A DNA stretch of 64,000 nucleotides, taken from assembly GCF_963576545.1 (NCBI RefSeq), contig NC_083636.1, positions 738,383-802,382 on the forward strand, in the 5' to 3' direction. This DNA is from Limanda limanda (lineage: Eukaryota > Chordata > Actinopteri > Pleuronectiformes > Pleuronectidae). Shown one piece after another: positions 35,436 through 46,900 of the stretch. The notes beneath the pieces were generated by a model, which saw only the letters and a list, made by a program, of their open reading frames with translations, had not been told where the DNA came from and made no database searches. Both the position numbers and the translations under genes were made by a program. Within the stretch, counting starts at the first letter, position 1; the number at the start of each line of letters is the position of its first letter.

Positions 35436-38400
35436 TTCGTCACAACACGCAGACACAGGAACAGGAAGTAGATACCAGGACCATCAACTCACCCTTTTCT
35501 ATGAATTCTCGATTTAGTGGGATATCGAGTCCGGTGAGAGACTTTCCTGAAATACAACATTTTACTGATCAGTTACAGATGGAACATTTTCAGAGAGCAA
35601 CCTGGTTTACTTCAGACTTGATCCTCAACACACACACAGACACACACAGACACACAGACACACACACACACACACACACCGATCACTAGCAGCTCCTCCA
35701 CAGCCTGTTCCGTCAGCTTGTTGATGTTGTACGACCTGAGGACAGAAGACAGGAGATCATGAAGCAGCTGAACAGGGATCGGTACAGACTAACACCTGGA
35801 TCATCTGAATTCCTGAAGCTGCAGATGTTTGATGACTTTAAAAAGACTTTTTGAGCAACATTAATAATATTCTTCGAAATGCTTGTTTGGTGTTAACGCT
35901 GATTAACGGCTCTTCAGGTGTTTTTAAGGATCTGAATGTTTAACGAACCAGTCGGTCGGTGACAGATGTAAACAAAGTGTTTCCTGGTTTCACTACAGTC
36001 TGTGAACACAGATCTCACACTATCTTCAGGAACCATGAGGAGCAGAGAGCTGAAGGAACCCGAAGGAACCCGTGTTTACCAGGCTTTGGATCCGGTTCCT
36101 GTGCAGATGCTGAGTCCGGAGCTCTTCTGCTTCTCCCACGGCCCGTCGTCCACAGAGATCTCGTAGTAGGACGCCCTACGGAGCAAGAGGTTAACACGGG
36201 GTTTGACGGGTTTTAACTTGGACCTGGTGGGACAGAGATTCCACTGGTGAGGAGCAGGGCGGGGGGGTGGAGGGGCTGGGGGGGGTTAACGAGCGGCTCA
36301 GACGATGGAGGTACCTGGAGGACAGAGACTCTCCGATGAAGATCTCGTTCAGGCTCCTGATCGGGAGGAGGCTCGGCTGGGACGAGCTGGGCTGCAGGGA
36401 TCCGGTCTCTGAGGAAACGGATCAGAAACGAGTTCAGGACCAACAGGGATCCACCTGTGGGACAACTGTATAAACTGTTATTATTACTGTATATACTGTT
36501 ATTATCACTGTATAAACTGTTATTATTACTGTATAAACTGTTATTATTACTGTATAAACTGTTATTATTACTGTATAAACTGTTATTATCACTGTATAAA
36601 CTGTTATTATTACTGTATAAACTGTTATTATTACTGTATATACTGTTATTATCACTGTATAAACTGTTATTATTACTGTATATACTGTTATTATTACTGT
36701 ATAAACTGTTATTATTACTGTATAAACTGTTATTATTACTGTATAAACTGTTATTATCACTGTATAAACTGTTATTATTACTGTATATACTGTTATTATT
36801 ACTGTATATACTGTTATTATTACTGTATAAACTGTTATTATTACTGTATAAACTGTTATTATTACTGTATATACTGTTATTATTACTGTATAAACTGTTA
36901 TTATTACTGTATAAACTGTTATTATTACTGTATATACTGTTATTATTACTGTATATACTGTTATTATCACTGTATAAACTGTTATTATTACTGTATATAA
37001 CTGTTATTATCACTGTATAAACTGTTATTATTACTGTATAAACTGTTATTATCACTGTGTAAACTGTTATTATTACTGTATATACTGTTATTATCACTGT
37101 ATAAACTGTTATTATTACTGTATAAACTGTTATTATCACTGTATATACTGTTATTATTACTGTATATACTGTTATTATCACTGTATAAACTGTTATTATT
37201 ACTGTATAAACTGTTATTATCACTGTATATACTGTTATTATTACTGTATAAACTGTTATTATTACTGTATAAACTGTTATTATCACTGTATATACTGTTA
37301 TTATCACTGTATATACTGTTATTATCACTGTATAAACTGTTATTATTACTGTATAAACTGTTATTATCACTGTATAAACTGTTATTATTACTGTATAAAC
37401 TGTTATTATCACTGTATATATTGTTGTTTTGTTTTTATGTACAGTGGCAATTTCAAATATTTCCAATATATGCAACTGTTCAGTTTACTAAGAGGTTAAC
37501 TTAGTTTAACCTCAGTTGACAAGTCACCAGAGTTACACACACACACACACACACGCACACGCACACGCACACACACACACACACACGCCCATAACTCTCA
37601 CTGTAGATATTGTTTAGTTTTATATTGTTTTATATATATTTATATTTATATATATTGTTGTTTAATGTCTGATTGTTATTTATGTGCACAAACCAAACCA
37701 AAGCAATTTCCTGTATGTGCAAATATACAGGAAATTAAAATAATTCTGATTCTGATTTCATCCTGATCCAGACACGCTAGACCGAGGGACATGTGAGACC
37801 GAGGGACACGTGAGGGACATGCGAGACCGAGGGACATGTGAGGGACACGTGAGGGACACGTGAGCCCGAGGGACACGTGAGCCTGAGGGACACGTGAGCC
37901 CGAGGGACACGTGAGGGACATGCGAGACCGAGGGACATGTGAGACCCAGGGACACGTGAGACCCAGGGACACGTGAGGGACACGTGAGACCCAGGGACAC
38001 GTGAGACCCAGGGACACGCGAGACCCAGGGACACGCGAGACCCAGGGACACGCGAGACCCAGGGACACGCGAGACCCAGGGACACGCGAGACCCAGGGAC
38101 ACGTTAGACCCAGGGACACGTTAGACCCAGGGACACGTGAGACCCAGGGACACGTTAGACCCAGGGACACGCGAGACCCAGGGACACGCGAGACCCAGGG
38201 ACACGCGAGACCCAGGGACACGTTAGACCCAGGGACACGTGAGACCCAGGGACACGTTAGACCCAGGGACACGTTAGACCCAGGGACACGTGAGATCCAG
38301 GGACATGTGAGACCCAGGGACACGTGAGACCCAGGGACACGTGAGGGACACGTTAGACCCGGGGACATGTGAGGGACAGTGAGGAGGACGTACTGTGCCG

Positions 38401-40878
38401 TCCCTCCATGGCGACCCGGTGCGCCCGGCTGTGCTGCTCCAGGCTCAGCTGCTGCTCGTGCAGGTCCAGCGGCGTGGGGTTGATCCCGGTTCCTTCCAGG
38501 TGAACCCGGATCCTCTGGCGCCAGAGCCACCTGGACACAGGACAGACGGGGGGGGGGTGAGTCAGCAGAGGGGACGCCAGGGACGGACGTGTCATATGTT
38601 CATTATTGTTCCTGACACGATTAATATATTAAATTCTGAATAAAAGCCTCAATGTGAGAGTTTCATAAATCTTCAATGTTCATCATCAACTTCAATAAAA
38701 AGAAAACAGAAATATACAGTTGACATAAAGATTATAGATTTATGAATGTGAATACTTTCTGAACTTTACACGCGTGTGGAGTCTCTGGTCATGTGACTGA
38801 GGAGCGCATGTGTGTGTCGGTGTTGTGCGTCCCGTGTGATCCTCAGACAAAGCGCTCACATCACCGATGGAGAAATACGCACCTGAACTCACCACGACCC
38901 AGTTTCTGCAGAGCCTCAGGGAAGGCCCGGGTGAACCGGACCGGCAGACACAGGTGACCTTCTGACCTTCAGGGAGACACACACACACAGGTGAGCGTCA
39001 GAGAGAGATACACAACATGTTGTGTGAAACAAGTCCAACACACTTTACCTCTCCGGGTCGGTGTTGACTCCCACCACGGGTTTGTGTTTGCTCAGAACCT
39101 TACCGGCCACCAGCAGCATCGTGCCATCACCTGACAACACAAACTGCAGTCAGAGAACTTGTATTGTGTGTGTTTGTGTTGTGTGAAGCTTTGTGCGACT
39201 CTTTGGCCCCTGGGTTAAATAAGTTGAAGTCCGGCCCGTGACACAAACAATAAGATTCACACCTTCTAACAAAGAGGGAGCTCGACAACAAGAGCACGAC
39301 AACGCTGACGTGGAAACTGTTGTGTTACAGAGAAGAAAAGGTGTGAGTTTACGTTCCGCTGATCTCTGACCTCTGACCTCTGACCTCGGGCAATAACCAT
39401 GAACAACTACGCAAACAGGAAGTCTGACCTCCAGCGGAGATGATGGCGTCGGCCCATCGGACGACCTCCTCATCGTACTCTCCTCTCTTCACCACTCGCA
39501 CATCGATGCCTTCGCTCCTGAAAGACGACAACACGTTGATTAACCAGCTGTGGTGTGTGTGTCAGGTGTGTGTGTCAGGTGTGTGTGCGACTGCAAAGTG
39601 TGCGACTGTGTTCTGACCGGAGACTCTTCACAATGTGCTGCACGTTGTTGGTGTGGATGTTGTGTCTCTCCTGCAGACCGGTGTAGCTGGAGCCCTTCAT
39701 CGCCAGCTGCAGAGCACACAGGTCACAGGTCAAAGGTCGTTAAGGTCACATGACGGGACAGCAGAAGCAGAGACACGATGAGTGAACTCATGTTGTGATG
39801 ATTGTGTAGCTCCTCGTCATGTGTGTAACTTCACTGTGTGAATAGAGATGAAGATAACACACACTGTGCGTTTCTACATGTTGTGTTAATATACTTGTGT
39901 CTTTTATAAAGAGCTTCACTTTGTATTTGTGTGTCTCTTCTCCAGAAGTTTCTCTAACAACAAAACACAAAGTAGAACTCAGAAAGGTAAAGAGTGTGTG
40001 TCTGTCTCTCTGTGTGTGTGTCTCTGTGTGTCTCTCTGAGACTGCGTCTGTCAGTGTGTGTGTGTTTCTGAGAGTGCGTCTCTCTCTCTCTCTCTCTCTG
40101 TTTGTCTGTCTCTGTGTGTGTCTCTGTCCCTCTCTCTGTGTGTGTCTCTGTCCCTCTCTCTGTGTGTGTCTCTGTCTCTGTGTGTGTCCCCCTCCCTGTC
40201 TCCCAGCCGGAGGTCTCCCTCCGGTCCGGGGGTCCTACCAGCTCTGTGTGTCTCTCTGTCCTACCAGCTGTGTGTGTCCTTCCCTGTCAGTGTGTGTCTC
40301 TGTGTGTCCCTCTCTGTGTGTGTCTCTCTCTGTGTCTCTCTACTGTCCTACCAGCTGTGTGTGTCCCCCCCTGTCTCTGTGTGTCCCCCCCTGTGTGTGT
40401 CTCTGTGTGTCCCTCTCTGTGTGTGTCTCTCTCTGTGTGTCTCTCCTGTCCTACCAGCTGTGTGTGTCCCCCCCTGTGTGTGGGTGTGTGTGTCTCTGTG
40501 TGTCTCTCTGTCCTACCAGCTGTGTGTGTCCCCCCCTGTGTCTCTCTCTGTGTGTCTCAGTGTGTCTCTCTGTCCTACCAGCTGTGTGTGTCCCCCCCTG
40601 TGTCCCCCCCTGTGTGTCCCTCTCTGGGTGTGTCCCCCCCTGTGTGTCCCTCTCTGTGTCCCCCCCTGTCCTACCAGCTGGGTGAGGTCCTCCTCGGACA
40701 GACCCGCGTACTGGTACCGCTGCTGCTCGAACTCGTACCGGGTGGTCTTCGTCACCACCGCCACCTTCTCCGGCCTGAACCCGGCGGAGGGCGCCCGGTG
40801 GGCGGCCGCGGTCCGGAGGAGCCGAGCCCCGAGTCCCGCCAGGCTCAGCGCCGAGCGACGGGCCATCCCGACGGGCAT
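34806..40878 (-). CDS. nadk2: NAD kinase 2, mitochondrial
   Basis: Twelve exons give 415 codons plus stop: 40675-40878, 39618-39706, 39429-39517, 39049-39130, 38883-38966, 38394-38530, 36315-36408, 36080-36175, 35680-35735, 35493-35546, 35265-35388, 34806-34944. The N terminus (MARRSALSLAGLGARLLRTA) is Arg/Ala/Leu-rich without acids, a mitochondrial targeting peptide. The family motif GGDGT, with the catalytic Asp, spans exons 3-4 (SAG|GDGTMLL). NTDPER, the WLWRQRIRV-LEGTGINP block, SLNEIFIGESLSSR, DDGPWEKQKSSGLSICTGTGSKAW and the C-terminal DGGTSFEFNDGAIA follow in the order of human NADK2. It phosphorylates NAD+ to NADP+ in the matrix and supports DECR and proline synthesis. Two starts are possible (40878 or 40866). 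Introns 1 and 6 contain large tandem arrays. Confidence 0.95.
35397..35432. repeat. (CA)n microsatellite in nadk2 intron 10
   Basis: A pure AC run immediately upstream (in transcription sense) of the exon 11 acceptor. On the minus strand it reads (GT)n ending in gcgtgttcag. Confidence 0.95.
35627..35679. repeat. (CA)n microsatellite at nadk2 exon 9 donor
   Basis: On the minus strand exon 9 (ending 35680) is followed directly by (gt)n, so the 5' splice site GT is itself the first unit of the microsatellite. Confidence 0.9.
36465..37425. repeat. 21-bp AT-rich minisatellite in nadk2 intron 6
   Basis: About 45 units alternate between TATAAACTGTTATTATTACTG and variants (TATATACTG, TATTATCACTG). 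A single one-base insertion near 37000 shifts the frame. The array begins about 55 nt upstream of the exon 7 acceptor. Confidence 0.97.
37780..38372. repeat. 16-bp minisatellite in nadk2 intron 6
   Basis: About 35 copies of GAGACCCAGGGACACG with a shorter variant (gagggacacgt). It begins within about 25 nt of the exon 6 5' splice site (38394). Together with the 21-bp array it fills most of a 1,985-bp intron. Confidence 0.97.
40000..40670. repeat. nadk2 intron 1 minisatellite containing copies of the exon 1 donor
   Basis: Units of about 60-100 bp are built from tgtgtgtctctctg and tgtcccccc blocks, and each includes 'tcctaccagctg'. Read on the minus strand this is CAGCTGGTAGGA, the exact exon 1/intron 1 junction (CAGCTG|GTAGGA at 40675). 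Copies lie near 40232 (one base changed), 40259, 40344, 40448, 40510 and 40571, beside the true junction at 40669-40680. Confidence 0.93.
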
Positions 40879-40899
40879 GAGGTGCTCACCGGGTCCGCT

Positions 40900-41350
40900 C
40901 ACTGGTCCCGGTCCGGCACCGACATGTCAGGAGGTTCCGGTCCGTTCGGGGTCCTGGAGGTCACCTCGTCCAGAGCCCGGCTCCGAGGCGACCGGCAGGG
41001 GGAGGTCCGGCCCCGGGGGGAGGTCCGGCCCCGTGGGGGAGCTGCTTCTCTAACTAACTACCTGAGTCACTAACTAACTAGGTAAGTAACTAAGTAACTA
41101 GTAACTGATTCACTGACTGATTACCTGACCCGGGGCCACCTGTCGGACCGTTGACCCGCCGCGGTTCAGAGCCGACAGACCCGCAGCTCGCCCGCAGGTC
41201 CCGAGTGAGCAGCCCGCCTCCCACGCCCTGCGCCCGGGGTCACCGCTCAGGAAACACCGAGGCTCCGTCTCTCCCTCCGCGAGGCCGCCACTCCTCACAC
41301 GCCCGGGCCGAGCGAAGCAATGATCGTGAATACCTCGCAGAGCGGAACGT
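40900..41350 (-). promoter_or_regulatory. GC-rich promoter region of nadk2
   Basis: A CpG-dense region upstream of the nadk2 start with several GC boxes and no clear TATA. A tacgtacgtacg palindrome at about 41359 and an (taact)n-like patch at 41050-41105 lie nearby. Inferred from position and composition. Confidence 0.45.
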
Positions 41351-43556
41351 TGTTACGCTACGTACGTACGTGTGCGTGAATCTGATTGGCCACCTGCCAG
41401 ACGTCAGAGTGGTGACGCTGGTGCGTTCACAGGCTCAGGAAAGAGTGGGAAAAATAAGATTCAAGAATCAAGATTTTTTATTGTCAAATGAACAGAGATA
41501 ACATGAAGGAGTCACTGTCAATGAAATGCTTGGGTCACACACTCTCTTTAAGCAATGCTCAGTAATTTTAACCCAGAAAAATAAAATAAAAATAGAAATA
41601 GTATAAAATAGAGTAAAAAAGAATAAAATAGAATAACAATGAAATAGAATATCAAAAATTTAAAATAGAAAATAAAATATATACATCTAAATATATATCT
41701 TTACAGATGAATGTTCAGTTTGTGCAGTAGTGCAAATATTCAAATAGGCTTATTATGGTGCTGGTGCAAATATTCCAAATACTCCAGGGTGCTGGTTTGG
41801 TGGAGTTATTGCAGTTCAGAGGAGTTAACATTAATAAATCACATCATTAATTTAGAAATGTGACGCCAGCAGGGGTCAGAACATCCACACACATCCAATC
41901 AGACGTGAGCGTCTATCTGCAATGAGCTGTGGTGGAACAGCCTGAAGGAGAAACACACATGTTGGTGCATTTGTACATTTGTTTGACTTGTTGTTCAGAG
42001 CTGAACTGTTTTTTAAGTAAGGGAAATATAACGAGCACAGACAAACAACAGCTTACGTTCTTAGACGACTTAAAGGTGAACCTCAGGAAACCTCGTGGGG
42101 GGGGGTTGTTGCCTGTAATCCTGCAGGATTTACTCTGAACTGAACCACATCCTCTCACATGTGCTGGGGGTCACTGGGTCAAACTCCGACCGGCTCCACT
42201 GCCCGTTCAGTGGTTCCTGTTGTTTGATTATTTGAAGGTTTATTATGAATTTGCAGCAGAGCAGCATGTTAACGTCTGTGAGAAGAGGCGGAGTCTGACC
42301 TGTGACCTGTGACCCGAGGCCACGGAACAGGTTTCCAGGCTCCTGCTGAAATACCAGCTTCGCCTCGACAAGTCTGTTTGTCAAGTTTCATTCCAAAGTG
42401 ATTTACAGACACAAAATGAAACAAAACCTAGTTAGCAAAGTGAATTTTGTTGTTCTTATTGTTTAGTTTAACTTTATTTCAGACTCATTGGTTCATATCA
42501 GAATGAAAGTTAAAAATAAAAAGAACAATAATATAGAAATACGATTATCACACTGTAAGAATCCACAGGGATTAAAACACATTCACACATTTGCTCCAGA
42601 TGATGACTTGTACATGAAGTTATGTGCAATCTTTCATGCACACGACAGAAACCGTTTCCCTCATCAGTGTCTGGAGCTGATGAACTTGACTGTTTCATAA
42701 AGAATCTGATAATTGGGATTATAAACTTTTAACTCAATGCAGCTCATCAACTCATGTTAAGCAGAAATAAACTCAAGGTTCTAAAATATAGAAAAAATCC
42801 TCAAAATGTTTCGACATAATTCAGCTCTAGTGAATCGTCTCCTCCTGAGAGACGGGAACCAGGGACAGTGTTTGTAAAGGAGAATGTGACCTGGTTAGAG
42901 GAGTTTTCTTCTCTAATTATATTCCACATCACCAGGGAATATGTTTCCATACAGTGAGGTCACTTATTACAGCTCCACTTGTTTCAGCTAATTGTGGTGT
43001 CACTCACTCTGTGGAATTAACTTAAACTATAACACTTCCCCGGGGAGATGATGTGTTTCACTTTCACTTGTTTCAATGAGAGTCTCCACATGTACACACT
43101 CCATGAAACCAATTACAGAATAAAAAGAATAAAAAGTAAAGAGCGATAAAGAGAATAAACCAAGAGAGGAAGAGATTAAAGTGAGATCGAGTTTTAGATT
43201 TTTATTCCAAACGCAAATATGATGATTTTCATAAAAACTCTCCACAAAGTTCCTCATGCATCTGGATTCCACCTGAAACTGTGTCACAGGGCGAACAGTC
43301 TCATTACGGGACGACCACTTTCTCATTTCTCCTCTCAGTCTCCCCCCTCCCTCTCTGTCTCTCCTCTGGATGTCTCCCCCCTCCCTCTCTGTCTCTCCTC
43401 TGGATGTCTCCCCCCTCCCTCTCTGTCTCTCCTCTGGATGTCTCCCCCCTCCCTCTCTGTCTCTCCTCTGGATGTCTCCCCTCCCTTCTCCTCCATCACT
43501 CTGTCCTGGACTCTCTGAGTTCTCCATCTCCTGCTCCGTCCTCCTGACTCCAACAG
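41351..43556. other. Intergenic region between nadk2 and slc1a3
   Basis: At 41445-41560 'caagaatcaagattttttattgtcaaatgaacag...' has the form of the tail of a common fish LINE-derived repeat, followed by AT-rich sequence to 41720. I find no RANBP3L-like coding exon in this gap, although RANBP3L lies here in human. Confidence 0.5.
43335..43492. repeat. 35-bp minisatellite upstream of slc1a3
   Basis: About four copies of a unit containing CCTCTCTGTCTCTCCTCTGG and ATGTCTCCCCC, on the sense strand pyrimidine-rich. It precedes the acceptor of the exon at 43557 by about 65 nt. Confidence 0.93.
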
Positions 43557-43601
43557 GAATCCTGCGACCCGGCTCTGAAGAGCAAAGACCGACCTGAAGA
43601 G
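43557..43601 (+). other. Upstream slc1a3 exon, 5' UTR or N-terminal coding
   Basis: It is bounded by ctccaacag and gtacgtgat splice sites and is 45 nt long. One frame is open and joins the next exon in phase (ESCDPALKSKDRPEE then KMQRFREGV). This weakly resembles the mammalian EAAT1 N terminus, so it may be coding if an upstream exon supplies an ATG; otherwise translation starts at 43980. Confidence 0.5.
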
Positions 43602-43979
43602 GTACGTGATGACACCTTGTGTTTTGTTCTGTAGCTGAATTCATGTTCTTGTTAAACCTTCATAACCAACTGGACGTCCTGGATCTGATCATCATCTCAC
43701 CGTGAGTCTGGACTCCACCGACGATTCTCCCTCCACAGGCGCAGCAGAGAAACTGTCCATGAAGCTCTTTTGCATTGATAGGAAGAAACTAAAATGTCAG
43801 TAAATAAAAGCAACTGAACTGAAGGAACTGTTCCTCAGGAGGTGGAGCGGGTCGTCCACTAACTGGAGGGTCGATGCTTTGAAACCGGGCTCCTACATGT
43901 TCAATCTGTTCCTTGTGTTTCCAACCTGCTGCCGAGTTCTTCTTCATTTCATTAACGCTCACATTCTGTTTCCCAGAAG

Positions 43980-46900
43980 ATGCAGCGATTCAGGGAAGGA
44001 GTTCACATCCGCACCATGAAGGCCAAGAGGAAAGTGGAGGAGGTCTCCAAAGAGGACGTCCAGGCTTTCCTGAAGAAGAACGCCTTCGTGCTCTTCACCG
44101 TGGGAGCCGTGGTTGTGGGTCAGTTCCATGTTTGTGTTGTCGTTGTGTCGGAGTCGTGTCGCTGCACATGTTGAGATCCGGCTCTTTGTGCAGGAGTCGC
44201 TCTGGGTTTCGCGCTGCGTCCGTACAAGATGACCTATCGAGAGGTGAAGTACTTCTCCTTCCCTGGAGAGCTGCTGATGAGGATGCTTCAGATGCTGGTT
44301 CTGCCCTTACTGGTTTCCAGTCTCATCACAGGTACAACACATGAAACTCTACATTATGACTCGTGAGTCTTTCAGCCGCTGGAAACAGAAATCATGATCA
44401 ATCTGATCCGGATCAAACTCTGTGTTGTGGTTCCGATCAGTTTCTAAGATTTTGGTTTAGATTTAAAATCATGTTATTAACATCTCACGGAAAACACGTT
44501 GACAAGGCTCGTCACTGATTGGACGGATGCAATCTTTTAACAGGAAGTAAATGCAGACAAAAAGATTTGTTGTTTTGTGATTTATGGTTTTAGATTTGTT
44601 GTTTTGAGATTTGTGGTTTTAGATTTGTTGTTTTGTGATTTTAGATTTGTTGTTTTGTGATTTGTTGTTTTGTGATTTGTGGTTTTAGATTTGTTGTTTT
44701 GTGATTTGTGGTTTTAGATTTGTTGTTTTGTGATTTGTGGTTTTAGATTTGTTGTTTTGTGATTTGTGGTTTTAGATTTGTTGTTTTGTGATTTGTGGTT
44801 TTAGATTCGTTGTTTTGTGATTTGTGGTTTTAGATTTGTTGTTTTGTGATTTGTGGTTTTAGATTTGTTGTTTTGTGATTTGTGGTTTTAGATTTGTTGT
44901 TTTGTGATTTGTGGTTTTAGATTTGTTGTTTTGTGATTTGTGGTTTTAGATTTGTTGTTTTGTGATTTGTGGTTTTAGATTTGTTGTTTTGTGATTTGTT
45001 GTTTTGTGATTTTAGATTTGTTGTTTTGTGATTTGTTGTTTTGTGATTTGTGGTTTTAGATTTGTTGTTATGTGATTTGTGGTTTTAGATTTGTTGTTTT
45101 GTGATTTGTGGTTTTAGATTCGTTGTTTTGTGATTTGTTGTGTTTTGTGATTTGTTGTTTTGCGATTTGTGGTTTTAGATTTGTTGTTTTGTCATTTGTT
45201 GTTTTGTGATTTGTGGTTTTAGACTTGTTGTTTTGTGACACTTTAACTCCACAGGATCCTTTAGAAGCGACTCAGGTTTGTGCTTTGTGTTTGTCTCGCC
45301 CTCTGTCCGTTAGGAATGGCAGCTTTAGACAGCAAAGCCTCAGGGAAGATGGGCATGAGAGCCGTGATCTACTACATGTCCACGACCTTCATCGCAGTCT
45401 TCGTCGGCATCATCATCGTCCTCATCATCCATCCGGGAAAAGGATCCAAAGAAGAGTTTGGAAAGCAGCAGAAGATCGAGCAAGTCAGTCCAGCGGATGC
45501 CTTCTTGGATCTGATCAGGTAAGAAGCACAGAGGACGGAGCGATGGTCTCAAGGTCTCACGTCGTCCCTCAGACTCGCTTCTCTCTCGTTTCAGGAACAT
45601 GTTTCCACCGAACCTGGTCCAAGCCTGCACTCAGCAGGTGAGCTTCACATGAACCTTCACTCAGTCTGCAGGTACCAGGAGCAACACAACACCAACACAA
45701 AGATCTGACCACACACCAGCCTTATACCCCCCCCTTCACAGTGTAAACGATTATCTGCCTGTTAACCATCTGTTATAAATCAATCAAACTTTATTTGTAT
45801 AGCCCATATTCACACATCACAGTTTGTCTCATAGGGCTTTAACATGGTGAGACGTCCTCTGTCCTTCACCCTCAACAAGAGTCAGGACAAACTACTAAAA
45901 CCCTTTTAACAGGTGAAGACACGTAGAAACCTCAGAGAGACACATGTGAGGATCCGTCTCCCAGGACGGACACAAGTGACACAGATGTGTAGAGGAGAAC
46001 ATCATCAGGAGAAAGGTTTCAGCAGCAATGATGAGGGGAAACATGTTGAAGGATAACTTCAATACTATATGTGAAGCAGTCCTGCTGCATCATAGTCTCT
46101 GGTCAGCAGCAGGATCAGGATCCAGCATCAGGACCAGATCCACTATAGTCCACAGTCATTGTCCACTGGTGCCAGTTAGGATCCATCATCAGCCGCAGCC
46201 TCGGTCCTGGTCCACCACCGTCCGATGCCAACGTGATAAAGGAAATAAACCCAATCAAATGGTTTCATCCTCATCAAACTGGTTTAACTTCTCTTTGATT
46301 CTTCAGTTCAAAACCAAGTACGGGAAGCGAGTCGTCCACGTGACGCTGACGGTGAACGAAACGCTCTTCAACTCCACCAACGGCACGCAGGAGGTCATGG
46401 AGTCGACCCGGGAGGAGGTGATCCCGGTGCCGGGTCAGGTGAACGGGGTCAACGCCCTCGGGCTGGTGGTCTTCTCCATGTGCTTCGGGCTGATAATTGG
46501 GAACATGAAGGAGCAGGGCCAGGTCCTCAGGGATTTCTTCGACAGCCTCAACGAAGCGATCATGCGCCTGGTGGCCATCATCATGTGGTGAGACTTTCAG
46601 GAAAGTTTGTCAAACAAATGGAGCCATCACGTCTTCAGTAACCCCCCCCCCCCCCCCCCCTGTTGAAGCGTGTTCTTTTATCCTTTAAGAGAAGACGAGC
46701 TGAACTCAGTTTAGTCAATCAAAGTATTTATTTAGGAAACAATGAACATGTCACAGTAAAGCAATGAGCTTCCAGTACACTAGTTGTATCAGAGCGCCTC
46801 GAACATCCTGCGTCTGTCTATTCTATAACAGTAGATCTTCGTTCCTCCTCCTCCTCGTGCGCAGGCGTAATCCATCCTCCTGGCTTTTGGAATACGGAAG

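Noticed and set aside
36213..37475. 420-codon frame (YTVIITV repeats)
   Set aside because: 21-bp minisatellite in nadk2 intron 6; the in-frame tail crosses exon 7 in the wrong reading frame.
41913..43200. Short frames between nadk2 and slc1a3 as RANBP3L remnants
   Set aside because: None shows Ran-binding-domain text or splice-consistent exons.
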